Counted from the first letter of the stretch, positions 45,287-56,015 are shown. The stretch is 64,000 nt of DNA from Heliocidaris tuberculata (GCA_025618425.1 CM046836.1:16890135-16954134), one strand, 5' to 3'. Numbers and translations are program-made. Notes: generated by a model from the letters alone, not told the origin.

Positions 45287-45478
45287 CTGTAGTATGCAGC
45301 TTCCAACACCCATTCATTGGGGCAGACAGAGAAACGTGGATGTGCTTTTATACAGTTTATTTGAGCATCTAAATGTCTTTCGTTATATTTCTCAATCTTG
45401 TCCATGATCCCCTCTGTCTCCTTACAACAAATGGATTCCCGGACAGTGGTCATGGGCACACAGCTGCCACATAGGCAC
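45287..45478 (-). CDS. P2X7 C-terminal-like protein, middle exon
   Basis: After TTCTTTCTTCAG the frame reads CLCGSCVPMTTVRESICCKE, then a helical part, INCIKAHPRFSVCPNEWVLE and AAYYR to the donor ACAG|GTATGC. The (W)C.CG.C...P...E..CC.E and I..HP.F...C.N..VL..A pattern is the Cys-rich zinc-binding core of the P2X7 ballast domain. Open throughout. Confidence 0.9.
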
Positions 45479-45989
45479 CTGAAGAAAGAAACATATGTAG
45501 AAGTATACTTAGATTTTCTTGTTTGTGTTAGTTTGTGTTTTGACCTGGTACTGCACTGTTACACAATGAGATTGAGGCTAGTGAAATCATTGTTTGAATT
45601 CTAACCAAGTGTGAACAAAATATCCTTCATGACTATTGCCAGAGAGGTTACCACTAGTAATACCAGACTCTTCAGACTAGTAATACTGTAGTCTGTACTG
45701 CCCAGCCATGCAATTCAAATTGCAGTTACTGTGGCAAACACTTGTACCTGGCTGTACATTGCAAGCAGCAGTTTTCTACGTCATCATTCATGACTTGGCC
45801 TAGCAATTTACATGTGGAACTAGTAATAGTTTAGGGCCTAGCCCTAGTGGAAACAAACTTGGTTTGATTGAATTTACCAGTCGAACCTCATTATAACATT
45901 GTCCTTGGGGCCACAGAATGCAGAAATTACCTCTCTACATTATAGATTATATAGAAACCTTACCTCAGGACTAAAATACAATAAAATAC

Positions 45990-46590
45990 AAAAGGGTCGT
46001 GACCTGGAAGGAATTGTGGAAAATCACATTGTCCTAGAATGAGATAGAGAGTTTGTAAATTGTCAGCATCAGCTATAATCAGTGCCCTCAAAGGCTCAAT
46101 CCACTCATAGGCCCTTGCCTATGTGGGACTGTGTCCAACATTCACTGTTGCAGCAGTCAAAAACAGACAACAAAATTGCTCTAAGCAAGATTTAATTTTC
46201 GTAAATTTGCTAGCTTACCTGATTCAGGGGCTCTTCAACTCTTACTGTGCCACAAATTTTGGGATTCAGAGTTGAGAGTGAAATTTTACATAATTATTTT
46301 CCTCTCATGTATTGATGATCTAGACTGGAAAAAGGCCTGCTAATACACACAAAAGCTATTGAAGCCTATTCACCCGTAAACGCTACTCTAGAGTACAAGG
46401 TTATCTTCAGATAAGCTTGTACATGTATAAGTGGGCTCAATCAAGCAATCCATAATACGATTACGAGGGTCCAGTTTCATTCAGGGTTTCTTATAAACTA
46501 AATTCTGTTTTATTTTGTCTGGCCCTGACCTGCATTATGTAATACATGTAATATGAGTGAACTATCTAGACTCTTTAGAAGTTTAGTCAA
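45990..46590. other. Intron of the P2X7-like gene, nothing else recognised
   Basis: AT-rich with no ORF or repeat signature beyond a partial pogo-like MITE ending near 45990. Confidence 0.4.
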
Positions 46591-46598
46591 CTAATTAC

Positions 46599-46880
46599 CA
46601 ATTGTTGTTTCCCAATCTTGCGGGCTCGTCAACATGACCCTGTTCCTGAGCTTCCTCACGGGCCACTGCCCCGGGGGTGGGAGGTGCAGCGTCGGGTTCA
46701 TATAGGTACGGGAGTGAACCCAATTGGGGCTGCCGGCTGGGGCTGACGAACGGCTCCTTGATCTTCGCCCTCTTCACTATCTCGCTCGAAACCAGACTCT
46801 GGATCACTAAAAACTGGGCCGGGGCTAGAAATCGGCGACTCCATCTCGAGGTCTGAATCCATAATGATAAGGTCTAACAT
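46599..46880 (-). CDS. P2X7 C-terminal-like protein, first exon (one frame break)
   Basis: Starts MLDLIIMDSDLEMESPISSP or at the inner MDSD (46862), acidic (DPESGFERDSEEGEDQ). In another frame it continues LGSLPYLYEPDAAPPTPGAV, ending EPARLGNNNW at AATTG|GTAATT. PY(L/M)(Y/F)EP.A and RLGN..W immediately before the Cys-rich exon are typical for the family. A 1-nt shift lies between about 46700 and 46800; it may be real or an assembly indel. With three exons the protein would be about 200 aa, cytosolic or nuclear, without transmembrane segments. Confidence 0.75.
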
Positions 46881-47519
46881 TAGTTTTCAGCCACAGTAGG
46901 CAGCAGCACACGAATTTGCTATATCGCTCGATAAGTTTGTTGTTATTAAAAAACTTAGACTTTCATCCAGTCTTTCAATGTAATTGGTTGTTCTCATTCG
47001 TACGCACACAAAGAGTCGCAAGGTACGGTCAGCAGTAAAGCGACTGTCCACTCGTCTACTTGTCTTTTTTCATGGGGAAAAATATTTAGTTTTTTCCAAA
47101 ACGTAAACCTAATCCAAAAGAGGAATTATCATGGGTAAAGTGTCAGAAAAAATGCCAGATTTGTCATTTGACCTCAACTAAAATGTCTAAACAACCTATT
47201 CAAATCCTTTTGGGGGACTTAAAGATTGTCAAAATTGTATAAATCGTGATCTGAAAATGGATAAGTTATCATTCATTGACATTGCCAGCATATTAGTCAA
47301 ATTTAGTGGCTTCGCGGGGGGCTTCCCGTTGCTACGTCAAATCGCACTAGCCAATCAGCTGTCAATTGCGGGGGGTGTTCCCAAATTAGTGAGTTTTTTG
47401 AGCGATTTCTTGTTACTGGGCAATTTTTTTCTGTAAAAATGCCAGAATTGTGTCATTGGACCTATGTACCACATTTTTAGCCCCAATGTTAATTTTAATA
47501 GACTCGCCCTTTAAGGGTT

Positions 47520-48155
47520 AAATGGTCACTCGGGTCAGAAGGGTTTATTTTCATGGCAGAGATTTCCATTTGCACTTCAGGGCATCTAAAATGTGATTTA
47601 CATCACACACATACATGTATCCAATCAACTTCTTCTTCTGCTTTTTCAAATTTAGGTTATTATTACAAAATGTAGTAAAGATTTTTGCAATTTGATGTTA
47701 TAGTTGCTACAACTACAAATTTCTTTACTGACAAAATGGATAAAGCCCTCTGACGTTAGGATCAAATGATCTTGTTAAAATACATGGAAGTTAGAATGAT
47801 ACTATAGACTGCACCACTGAATACAATGAGCAGTTTGAAGGAGCACCTATCAAACATGGTCTTTTCCTTTCATATGAGCTGCAGCTACATGTACAGGGAC
47901 AGATCAAGGTTGGAGAGCCAGACAAGGGCATCATCAGACACAAGATGGCATTACTTGATACCACTTGGAAACTTTATCAGCATCCAGTCACTAATCATAA
48001 TAGGTAATATTTGGTCAGGGTTAAGTCAATCACATACTGCACTGTTTCCTATTTTCCAACTGTGAAGGTTGTTCAAAGACCTTGCATGTTCTGTGTGGCA
48101 TATAAAATGGTAAATGACGACGAGAATAATGCTGTTTTCTAAAAGCACTCTCTCC
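47520..48155. other. Non-coding intron sequence
   Basis: Right flank of the 8.7-kb unit up to the next ZZEF1-like exon. No gene or complete repeat recognised. Confidence 0.4.
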
Positions 48156-48160
48156 CTTAC

Positions 48161-48560
48161 CATCTAGAATGCACCCCTCAGTGGCTGCCTTCAGCAGCAT
48201 CCTGGGATCCTCCTGCAACCCGTCTCCTCCATCGAAGCTCGCCAGCTGGCACAGGTGATTGAACAGCTCCCTTGCTTGTCTCTGGTCCAGGCTTGTGTCC
48301 AAGTCCTTGGTCTCCGACATAGGGCTAGATGTGCCCGAGATGGAGATCGGTGGGGGCGAGACTGCAGTAGGTGTGGTTGGTGATGTTGACCTGCTGTTTG
48401 GTCCTTGAGGTGATGTCTCCTGTGTCTGTTCAGCTTGAGTTGTCTGTTGTCCTGTTGCAGTGTTTGCAGATGTTTCTTGCTGTGCATCTGTCAAGGTCTC
48501 TGGTGGTTCTAGTGCATTTCCTGATGTGTCTTGCATAGGTATTTCTTGAGATGTCTGGTT
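48161..48560 (-). pseudogene. ZZEF1: ZZEF1-like exon with low-complexity linker
   Basis: A Ser/Thr/Gln/Pro-rich linker is followed by LDQRQARELFNHLCQLASFD, then EDPRMLLKAATEGCILDG. The ELF.HLC block and the final LL..G match ZZEF1. Donor GATG|GTAAGG. The 5' boundary is uncertain (a CCAG near 48560 is a candidate). Confidence 0.7.
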
Positions 48561-49061
48561 GTCTGATGCTGGTTGGTTGTCAGATTATGTCTCTTGAATT
48601 TGGGCACCATGCAGCTGAAATTCTCCAAGCTTTGGGTGATCCTGTACAAATAGACCATGAATGTAACCTTGCAACTGTATCTAACTATTACATATCATTT
48701 CAAAATATCAGTTACATACATACATGTACCTCATACTTGGAGTATCAATATTTAAATATTATGTAGTTAATGACATACCAATAAAAAATAATTAAGAACT
48801 CCCCAAATCCAACAAACTGTGTGACAACTTCCACATAGAAACTTGCAAAAGACTGCCTGTGACAAAATTTTAGCAGACTTCCTACCAATTAAGGCTAATT
48901 AGTCAAACGGGTAGTCATGACAAAAGTCAATAAAGTGTAAACCCCAACCATTACCAGAGTTTGGCTCTAATTACTATCACATCATTATCCTACATGGAGT
49001 AAAAGCAGCAGAAGTACTTCCACTCGTACGGAATTGTTCTATGACAGGTGCATGGACATAC

Positions 49062-49188
49062 CTGAAGTTGAAGATCTGACAACATTCTTGCCTTGGCATT
49101 CTCCTTCTCTCTGTGCTTGGCCAGGTTAGGTATGGTGATATGAAGCAGATTCAAACACAGTATCCTGGCATACACCCACTGGTTATCC
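49062..49188 (-). pseudogene. ZZEF1: ZZEF1-like helical-region exon
   Basis: Reads DNQWVYARILCLNLLHITIP, then NLAKHREKENAKARMLSDLQ. Acceptor CTATGTACAG, donor TTCAG|GTATGT. It aligns best well downstream of the previous block, so several exons between them appear to be missing, although the splice phase happens to fit. Confidence 0.55.
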
Positions 49189-49915
49189 CTGTACATAGAG
49201 TTGACACAAGTTATCAACCCTTCTTGTTGGCTACTTCAAACAAATTACACACTTGTGATTGTAGTTCTCACTTATCTGTTTAACCCCTCCTGAGCCGCCA
49301 CCACATTTTTGGCCCATTGTCATCTAATGAACTTCTACAGGTGGAATTTTTACTTAAAATGATTTTCACAGATAAATTGGGTATTAAAAATCTTCCATAG
49401 ACATAAACTTCATGATACATGTAGATCTATGCATGTAACTCTTTCTGATTATCAAGGGAAAATGTAGACCTTCTTTGTCAAAACTTACATTCCTAGGCAG
49501 GATTTGCAGCCATGGGCACTGAAGGAGTTATGGAAAACCTTGATTGCGTCTCCTTTTTGAAGATACATGCACATCAACACATTCTTCAGTCTCATTTAAA
49601 ATACAGACACTTTGGAAAATACATGCACTACAAGAATTCCATTATTACTACAAGCACTATCAAACATGAATTACAGCCAAATTAATAATTTTCATCTTGC
49701 AATTAAACATTCCAGTCTGTATTCTACCTAGTCAGGATAAAGTTAAGCTCGGTCTACAGTCAAATTTCATAAAAGAAGTTTGACAAGGGCTTAGTGATGT
49801 GAGTTTTTCATTTGTTAAAGGTGACTTAGTCCCAGCACAGAGGTTAACTGAATTTAGTAGAATATGTCCAAAACAAATAATTTACACTTCTCATGGTGTT
49901 TTGCAAATGACTTAC

Positions 49916-50049
49916 TTTGTGTGGTTGAGGATAGCACTGCGTAGATGAGGAGCTAGTGGTATGGCAGCATTGGCTGTGGAAGCTAAGACAGAGAGATACC
50001 ACATGGCTGAGGCATCCTTTTCACACTCACTTCGGACTTCTGCACCATT
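49916..50049 (-). pseudogene. ZZEF1: ZZEF1-like exon, frameshifted
   Basis: The entry frame reads VQKSEVSV (ZZEF1-like), then after an AAAAGG run homology moves to another frame: KDASAMWYLSVLASTANAAI, ending LRSAILNHTK. So one indel lies near 50015-50022. Acceptor TTTTCCTAG, donor ACAAA|GTAAGT. Confidence 0.8.
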
Positions 50050-50657
50050 CTAGGAAAACAACCAAAGATCAGAACTTTCATGAAGCTTTAGTAGAGAATA
50101 AGGTAACTCCAGAAAGATATATACTTGGTGTAATACATTAGTATGACTCAACAGCTAATGATTTGACAGCATTTACTATGAAAGCCCAGACAAAAATATA
50201 CATTGTATCACACATGGCTAAGGTATCTCTCACACTCACTTTAAACTTACAACAGAGCTCATTAATTTGCACATGTCAAGAAAACTGGGACGACATAAAG
50301 CATTCCATTATTAATAATTCAAAAAGCAATAACCAACATAACCTACAAACTATGCCATCTGTAGCAGACATACATGTACATTACCATTGTATGACTATCA
50401 AATTATGCAGATGGAAGCATCATCTGCAGTAATTACATTAATTTACTTATTGTGACAAAAGTGCATCGATCACATGATCCATAGTTCAAGAATAGAAGCA
50501 GCACTAATTTTCTTAGGCTGGAAATTAACCTACATTTTCCAATCTCGTCCAAGGTGAATAGTAAAATGGGTAGTAGGAAGGAAGGAATTCTTTGAATGCT
50601 GTTATGAAAGCATAACATGTTGTCAAAGTCAGGGTAACAAGAGTACAGTGAAACCTG

Positions 50658-50803
50658 GGCCCCGTCTTATGAAGAGTTACGATTGATTTGAATAATCGCA
50701 ACTTGAAATTGATCGCAACTCCTATCTCTTAAGTACACAGCTGCAATTAATTTTAAGTTGCAATTGATTCGAATCAATCGCAACTCTTTATAAGACTGGG
50801 CCC
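50658..50803. mobile_element. GGGCCCCGTCTTAT-type MITE
   Basis: GGGCCCCGTCTTATGAAGAG ... CTTTATAAGACTGGGCCC, with inner GCAACT and ATTGATTCGAATCAAT palindromes. Short TIR element, non-coding. Confidence 0.7.
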
Positions 50804-51010
50804 TGGGCCCCGTCTTATACATCTTATACAGTACATTAAAACCACTCAAGGGTGACATAACATGTGGTCTTTATGAGCAGGTAGTCTTTCTTTACAGGCT
50901 ACTTCAGTATTGACGGATATGAGATTATAACACATACATTTACTATTATTATTATTATTATTATTATCACTGTCCTTTTACAGTGAAGATGATCAAGTAT
51001 CAAGTCTTAC

Positions 51011-51142
51011 TTGTATCCCAAAGCTCGTACTCCATGCACCCTGACATCACAGCCTTCAAACTGACATCGCTTGATGCTGATCTGAACATACGGTCTGATC
51101 ACCTTGGCATTCTCAAGGAGGGTTACATCCCCAGTGATGTGG
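51011..51142 (-). pseudogene. ZZEF1: ZZEF1-like DOC-domain exon, open
   Basis: Reads HITGDVTLLENAKVIRPYVQ, then ISIKRCQFEGCDVRVHGVRA and LGYK, very close to ZZEF1 (VTLLENA, YVQI.IKRC, GCD.R.HG.RA.G). No stop. Phase joins the previous exon (..IA|SHITG). Donor ACAA|GTAAGA. This strongly fixes the gene identity. Confidence 0.9.
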
Positions 51143-51269
51143 CTGGTCAAAAGGGAGGAATAACAGGACAGTTAGTACCATTCAGAAAGATATATGCTGC
51201 AAAATTCTAGACACTCCTCACCATAAACTGTGCTCCAACATACGCTCCAAAATGTGCTCCTGGCTCTAT

Positions 51270-51935
51270 TTTGTCAAACATGTATATTAAAAGGGCCAGG
51301 GGAGGGTTAGGGTAGCTATCTGGTTATAGGTTATGTTTAAGGTCAGGGATAGGTCTAGTGTCTGGTCCTGAGTGGAATTCAAAAATTTGGTTAGTGCGAG
51401 ATACTGACCGCAGAGCAACTGTCGTATGTGTCGTACAACCCTATAAACATCCCACACATATAACAATATATTGTTTTACATTCTTCTGAGACTAAATTTC
51501 TTGTTAAATTCTTATACATCCCCAGTGACATGTTACTAGAAAAGGGGTTAGGGGTTATGGCTGCTATTTGGTTTAAGGTTATCTTTAGGGTTAGGGTTAG
51601 GTATAGTGTTTGGTCCAGGGTTTAATTCAAGAATTTGGTTAGTGCAGGATATTGACCGCAGAGCAACTATTGTATGTGTCGTACAACACTATAAACATCC
51701 CACACATATTCAATTCAATTGTTCTTTATTCGCTTTAAAACATTTGTAAAAAGCACATATGAAAATACAGAAACATACAAATATATGCATGTACAAAGAA
51801 ACACAAACAACGATATACACAGTCTTCTACAAAAAGGAACATTATAATAATATATTGTTTTACATTCTTCTGAGACTGAATTTCTTTTAAAATTCTAAGT
51901 ACATCCTTGGTGACATGTTACTAGAAAAGGGGTTG
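51270..51935. repeat. Tandem repeat (about 240 bp, 2.5 copies) with telomere-like words
   Basis: GAATTTGGTTAGTGC..GAT.TTGACCGCAGAGCAACT...ATAAACATCCCACACATAT recurs, as does ATATATTGTTTTACATTCTT. The second copy has TTTAGGGTTAGGGTTAGG. The third is interrupted at about 51710-51845 by TTCAATTCAATTGTTCTTTA.., a LINE 3' end like that at 22110. Confidence 0.8.
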
Positions 51936-52420
51936 AATTACCAAGTGTGAAAAGTAACAATGCACTTCTCTTGAAGTGAAGAAATACATTCGTAGCTCAG
52001 ACTCTTGGAATAAAAAGGTATCAAGTTCAAATCCAAGTGGTTCTTAAGAGTTGGTCTTTAATTACTAGACTATCCAACAGGACACAGGATCATGTCATGC
52101 AGTTTCTAAAAAGACTAATAAGTACAAGCATAGCACCTCAAGTAAAATAAACATTTAATCCATAAGTGTATTGTAGAAGTATCTAAGGGGAGGGATAGCC
52201 TCCACTTGCATATTGTGCTATATGTATTTGCCAGTTTGTGATGGCAAATCTGTAATAATATACTTAATTGACATTGTTAATACAAAAATTACATTCAAGA
52301 TCAAATTCTAACTCCAACTACAAAAGATATATATACATTGTACCATGACAACAAGACAATTAAATTTTCAAGTCTTGATCACCCTACTAGAATGTTTAGA
52401 ATACATACAGAAAATCAAAA

Positions 52421-52915
52421 TTAAAGGTAGTGTTCAGTAGTGGGAAAGAGGGCACTTTGGATATTTAACTACTTTGGCAGCTGGAATGAAAATTACTACA
52501 TGTACTGATGTAAAATGATTAATTTCAAACATAGGTCACATTTGTTTGAGAAAAATTGGTTCAGAAATGGCTAAAATATTAAAGAAATAAATATCGAGTT
52601 TTGTACGTGGACATCTTACTTTATCCATACACGTGTAAAACCAATGAGATTTCCGTTTACGAGACATGTGTGTGAAACACTGTGCACCGCTGTACGGGGA
52701 ACAGTCGGCGTGAGTGACCCTAGCATAGCGCAGAAGGTAACGGTTGATGTGTGATCATTTCAATTATTTTAGTGAAAGTCACCGGAAATCATTAGTGCAA
52801 TACAAAATTATCTCACACATGTATCTTTCTTATGCAAGCCAGATAATATGAGACTATTTTTAATCAGTTTCATGCCAATTTTCTTTTTGGTACCACTACT
52901 GCACAATACCTTTAA
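52421..52915. mobile_element. TTAA-ended MITE (495 bp)
   Basis: Begins TTAAAGGTAGTGTTCAGTAG and ends CTACTGCACAATACCTTTAA. TIRs of about 20 bp and TTAA ends. Non-coding. Confidence 0.85.
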
Positions 52916-53287
52916 CAAAAAATACCATTCTTACATTATGAATTATCATATCTGAGCTTGCATGATGTATTCCTAGTACATGTAACTTGTCATTATTGTT
53001 TTTTTTTTTACTTTGTTAGTTTGTAGAATTTGTGTCAGTAATGAATGTTAATACAGGAAGTAACACTGACAATTCAACAGCTTTTGCTACTTTATACTCA
53101 CATCCACTTCACTGCAGTTGATTACAGAGTACTTATTTCTCAAGTATGATTATGTTTTGATGCACAATGGTCATGGTATAGTACATTTCTTATATATGAT
53201 TGCATTCATATATTATTTTTTAAAGAGATGTGAAATACATGTACATGAATTGAACAGAAGAAGCGAAAGATAAAAGTTCACTCCTAC

Positions 53288-53500
53288 CTTGCTATCCTGA
53301 CCTCAGTGACCTCTTGGAGCGAGACCGGTGAGTGACCGGTCAGTACTGTGACATGCTGAGGCATGTAGCTGTGGTCACCTTAGGCAACCTGAATGGACAG
53401 ATGCTTGAGGCACACCCCTGGCCGTAGCTTGAACCTGACTCAGTGGGTGTGGGCGGGGCCATCAGACTGCCAATAGGTGCTGGGATCACCATCAGTTAAC
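53288..53500 (-). pseudogene. ZZEF1: ZZEF1-like DOC-domain exon with two in-frame stops
   Basis: Reads LTDGDPSTYWQSDGPAHTH, stop (TGA), VRFKLRPGVCLKHLSIQVA, stop (TAA), GDHSYMPQHVTVL and LQEVTEVRIA. The ..YWQSDG..H(W)(I/V)R.K..P...L..L.I.V segment is the APC10/DOC jelly-roll signature. The first stop replaces the conserved Trp (TGG to TGA). Acceptor and donor are intact. Confidence 0.88.
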
Positions 53501-53549
53501 CTGAATAACAAATGAATATAATTAATCAACAATAAATGACAATGATAAC

Positions 53550-54003
53550 AAGAGGAAGATGAAGAGGAGGACGAGGAGGAGGAGGAGGGGGAGGAGGAGG
53601 AGGAGAAGGAGGAGAAGGAAGAGAAGAAGAAGAAGAAGGAGGAGAAGGAGGAGGAGCAGGAGGAGGAGGAGGAGCAGGAGAAGAAGGAGAAGAAGGAGAA
53701 GAAGGAGAAGAAGGAGAAGAAGAAGAAGAAGAAGAAGAAGAAGAAGAAGAAGAAGAAGAAGAAGAAGAAGAAGAAGAAGAAGAAGAAGAAGAAGAAGAAG
53801 AAGAAGAAGAAGAAGAAGAAGAAGAAGAAGAAGAAGAAGAAGAAGAAGAAGAAGAAGAAGAAGAAGAAGAAGAAGAAGAAGAAGAAGAAGAAGAAGAAGA
53901 AGAAGAAGAAGAAGAAGAAGAAGAAGAAGAAGAAGAAGAAGAAGAAGAAGAAGAAGAAGAAGAAGAAGAAGAAGAAGAAGAAGAAGAATGAGGAGGAGGA
54001 GGA
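53550..54003 (+). repeat. Long purine tract, (GAA)n core
   Basis: About 450 bp of almost pure purine: irregular GAG/GGA at the edges and a nearly pure GAA/AAG run from about 53710 to 53987 (over 90 triplets). The poly-Arg, poly-Leu and poly-Ser ORFs in this region are artefacts of the repeat. Confidence 0.97.
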
Positions 54004-54395
54004 GAAATATAATAAATGTAAAAGTATACCAATTACCCATTGAAACCTAGGTGGGCAGTACCTAATGTAGATTAATGTCTCACCAAAGGATGCTAGTACC
54101 GGACAGGAATTAAAACCATTAACCTCTCTTGCAACTCAGGTGAATGACACTATACCCAGACACCTCTACATCCGTTAAATTGATTTACAGGAAATGAATT
54201 CTCAACTGTTTAATTTTTTCCATTTTTCATTTTGATCATTTGTAATCATTTGTGTAAGCAAACAGAATTCTGTGTCATATCGAATCATTACATCATACTC
54301 AAGGACATCATGTATTTTCTGTTTCCAGTCATCATTGCAGTATCACATTCATATATATTGCACACTTTCTGTTTCATTATCAGTAAGTTTCATAT

Positions 54396-55703
54396 TAGGG
54401 CTGAGTCATCACAGGTTTTTCCAAACCCGGGTTTGACTCGAAAATTTCGGGCGGGGACCGGGTACCCGAACGGGAATTCCCTACAACAGAAAATGTGAGT
54501 GTATGTAGTGACGGGAGTCAACAGTCAAGGTAAAATTGCTAAACTAAAATGCAGCATAGATGACAGTTACTGAATCCAAATCGATAAAACAATGCTTTTC
54601 CCGAGAGAAATAACAATTCGGAATAAAAACAAAACATTAAGAAATACAGCCAAAGGTCTCTTTGTTACCTAAAATTGAGGGCTGAAAGAGGAAATCAAGC
54701 TTCGTGGTAGGTACCGTGCACGTTCAGAAATGAAGTCCGAATGTGAGTCACCTGTGCCCAGTGCGCACGAATACAGCCCTAGACCGTAATACACACAGAC
54801 GAGGGTCGAATATAACTGATGTGATCGGATCAAAGTAAGCTTGAAAACACCTAAAAATACCACGTAAGCGACAACAAAAATACAAAATTACCGTAAAATA
54901 ATTCTTCCCTTTGGCAAAAAACAGTATGGGTATCCATAATATTTCATAGAAAAAAAGATGTTGGAGGATTGCGAGTGCACTTCATATCGAGATTAGGCAG
55001 CCATATTTGATATTGTTCTGCTTAGCAAGACCGCAGATGGCAGCAGAGAGGAAAATAAATGTGGGCACTTGATCAGGTGATCGGCCACAACTGTTCCTCT
55101 CTGCTGCCATCTGCGCTCTTGCTACGCAGAACAATGTCAAATATGGCTGCCTAATCTCGATATGAAGTGCACTCGCAATCCTCCAACATCATTTTTTCTA
55201 TGAAATATTATGGATACCCATACTATTTCTTGCCAAAGAAAAGGATTGTTTTACGGTAATTTTGTATTTTTGTTGTCGCTTACGTGGTATTTTTGGTTGT
55301 TTTCAAGCTTACTTTTGGCACGATCACATCAGTTATATTCGACCCTCGTCTGTGTGTATTACGGTATAAGGCTGTATTCGAGTGCAACTGAGCGCCGGTG
55401 ACTCCCATTCTGACTTCATTTCTGAACGCGCACGGTACCGCCTAGCTTGAATCTTCCTCGCAGCTCTATTTTTTTAGACTCGTGAAAAGACCTATCGTCG
55501 TCTGAAATGATTTCCATTTATTACTGCAGCAAATATAATTGGATTAAATTGAAATTCAGTGTGTGAATTGCATGTTTAAAGTTCTAAATTGCAATATATT
55601 AGTGCTAAAATTAGTTTGGAAAAACCCGAAATCCGAAAATGCAAACCCGGGTTTCAGCGTGATGGGCGGGGACCGGTCGGGGAACCGTTTCGACTCAGCC
55701 CTA
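54396..55703. mobile_element. hAT-like fold-back element with perfect 8-bp target duplication
   Basis: TAGGGCTGAGTC at both ends (inverted), flanked by TTTCATAT at 54388-54395 and 55704-55711. Most of the interior is a long imperfect palindrome: about 54700-55030 pairs with 55090-55445 (for example CTCTCTGCTGCCATCTGCG, CGATATGAAGTGCACTCGCA, TTTTGTTGTCGCTTACGTGG). The loop at about 55048-55090 contains TGATCAGGTGATCGG. No transposase. Confidence 0.9.
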
Positions 55704-56015
55704 TTTCATATTCTACTCATCATTAACTAGAATCCGTAGGAGTTTGAGCGCGTAGCAGCAGCTCTCATCTCCTCTCTTTAATTTCTCTATTTATATAGAA
55801 CCTACTGCATGTTATCCAATTATCTTGGAACTACATTTATTATTCAACTCAAGGATTCTACAGGACTGTTTTGGGGGCAGGAATTGGCCTTGTTTTACCA
55901 GTAGATATGGAACTTTGAAATTGGGATCTGCTATGCTGAGGTAGTGAAAGTTGTAGCCATTTTCTACACAGCAGGTTATTGATCACTCAAGCAGACCCAG
56001 CAAGCCAGACTGACA

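Larger units (their letters stand above)
38813..47514. mobile_element. Candidate 8.7-kb Kolobok-like transposon with THAP and P2X7-tail-like genes
   Basis: Left TTAAAGGGCGAGTCTATTAA (then AATTA) and the exact inverse at the right form a 25-bp perfect TIR including TTAA. Just inside the left end a + strand gene starts with a THAP finger (39137). Just inside the right end a minus-strand gene begins at 46862-46880 and encodes a P2X7 C-terminal-like domain. Both point inward. Between them lie nested MITEs, a tRNA-derived palindrome and a SINE. Kolobok transposases carry an N-terminal THAP finger and use TTAA targets, which fits; but the catalytic DDE domain was not found, so this may be a deleted derivative. 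The two ends could also belong to different insertions. Confidence 0.55.

Noticed and set aside
48191..48487. 98-codon Arg/His-rich ORF overlapping the ZZEF1-like exon
   Set aside because: Shadow frame; the other frame carries the ELFNHLCQ homology and a correct donor.
49284..49533. Possible MITE with TTAACCCCTCC end
   Set aside because: The supposed right end matches too poorly to claim an inverted repeat.
53522..54050. Long poly-Leu, poly-Ser and poly-Arg ORFs on both strands
   Set aside because: They are the three-frame translation of the GAA/TTC microsatellite.
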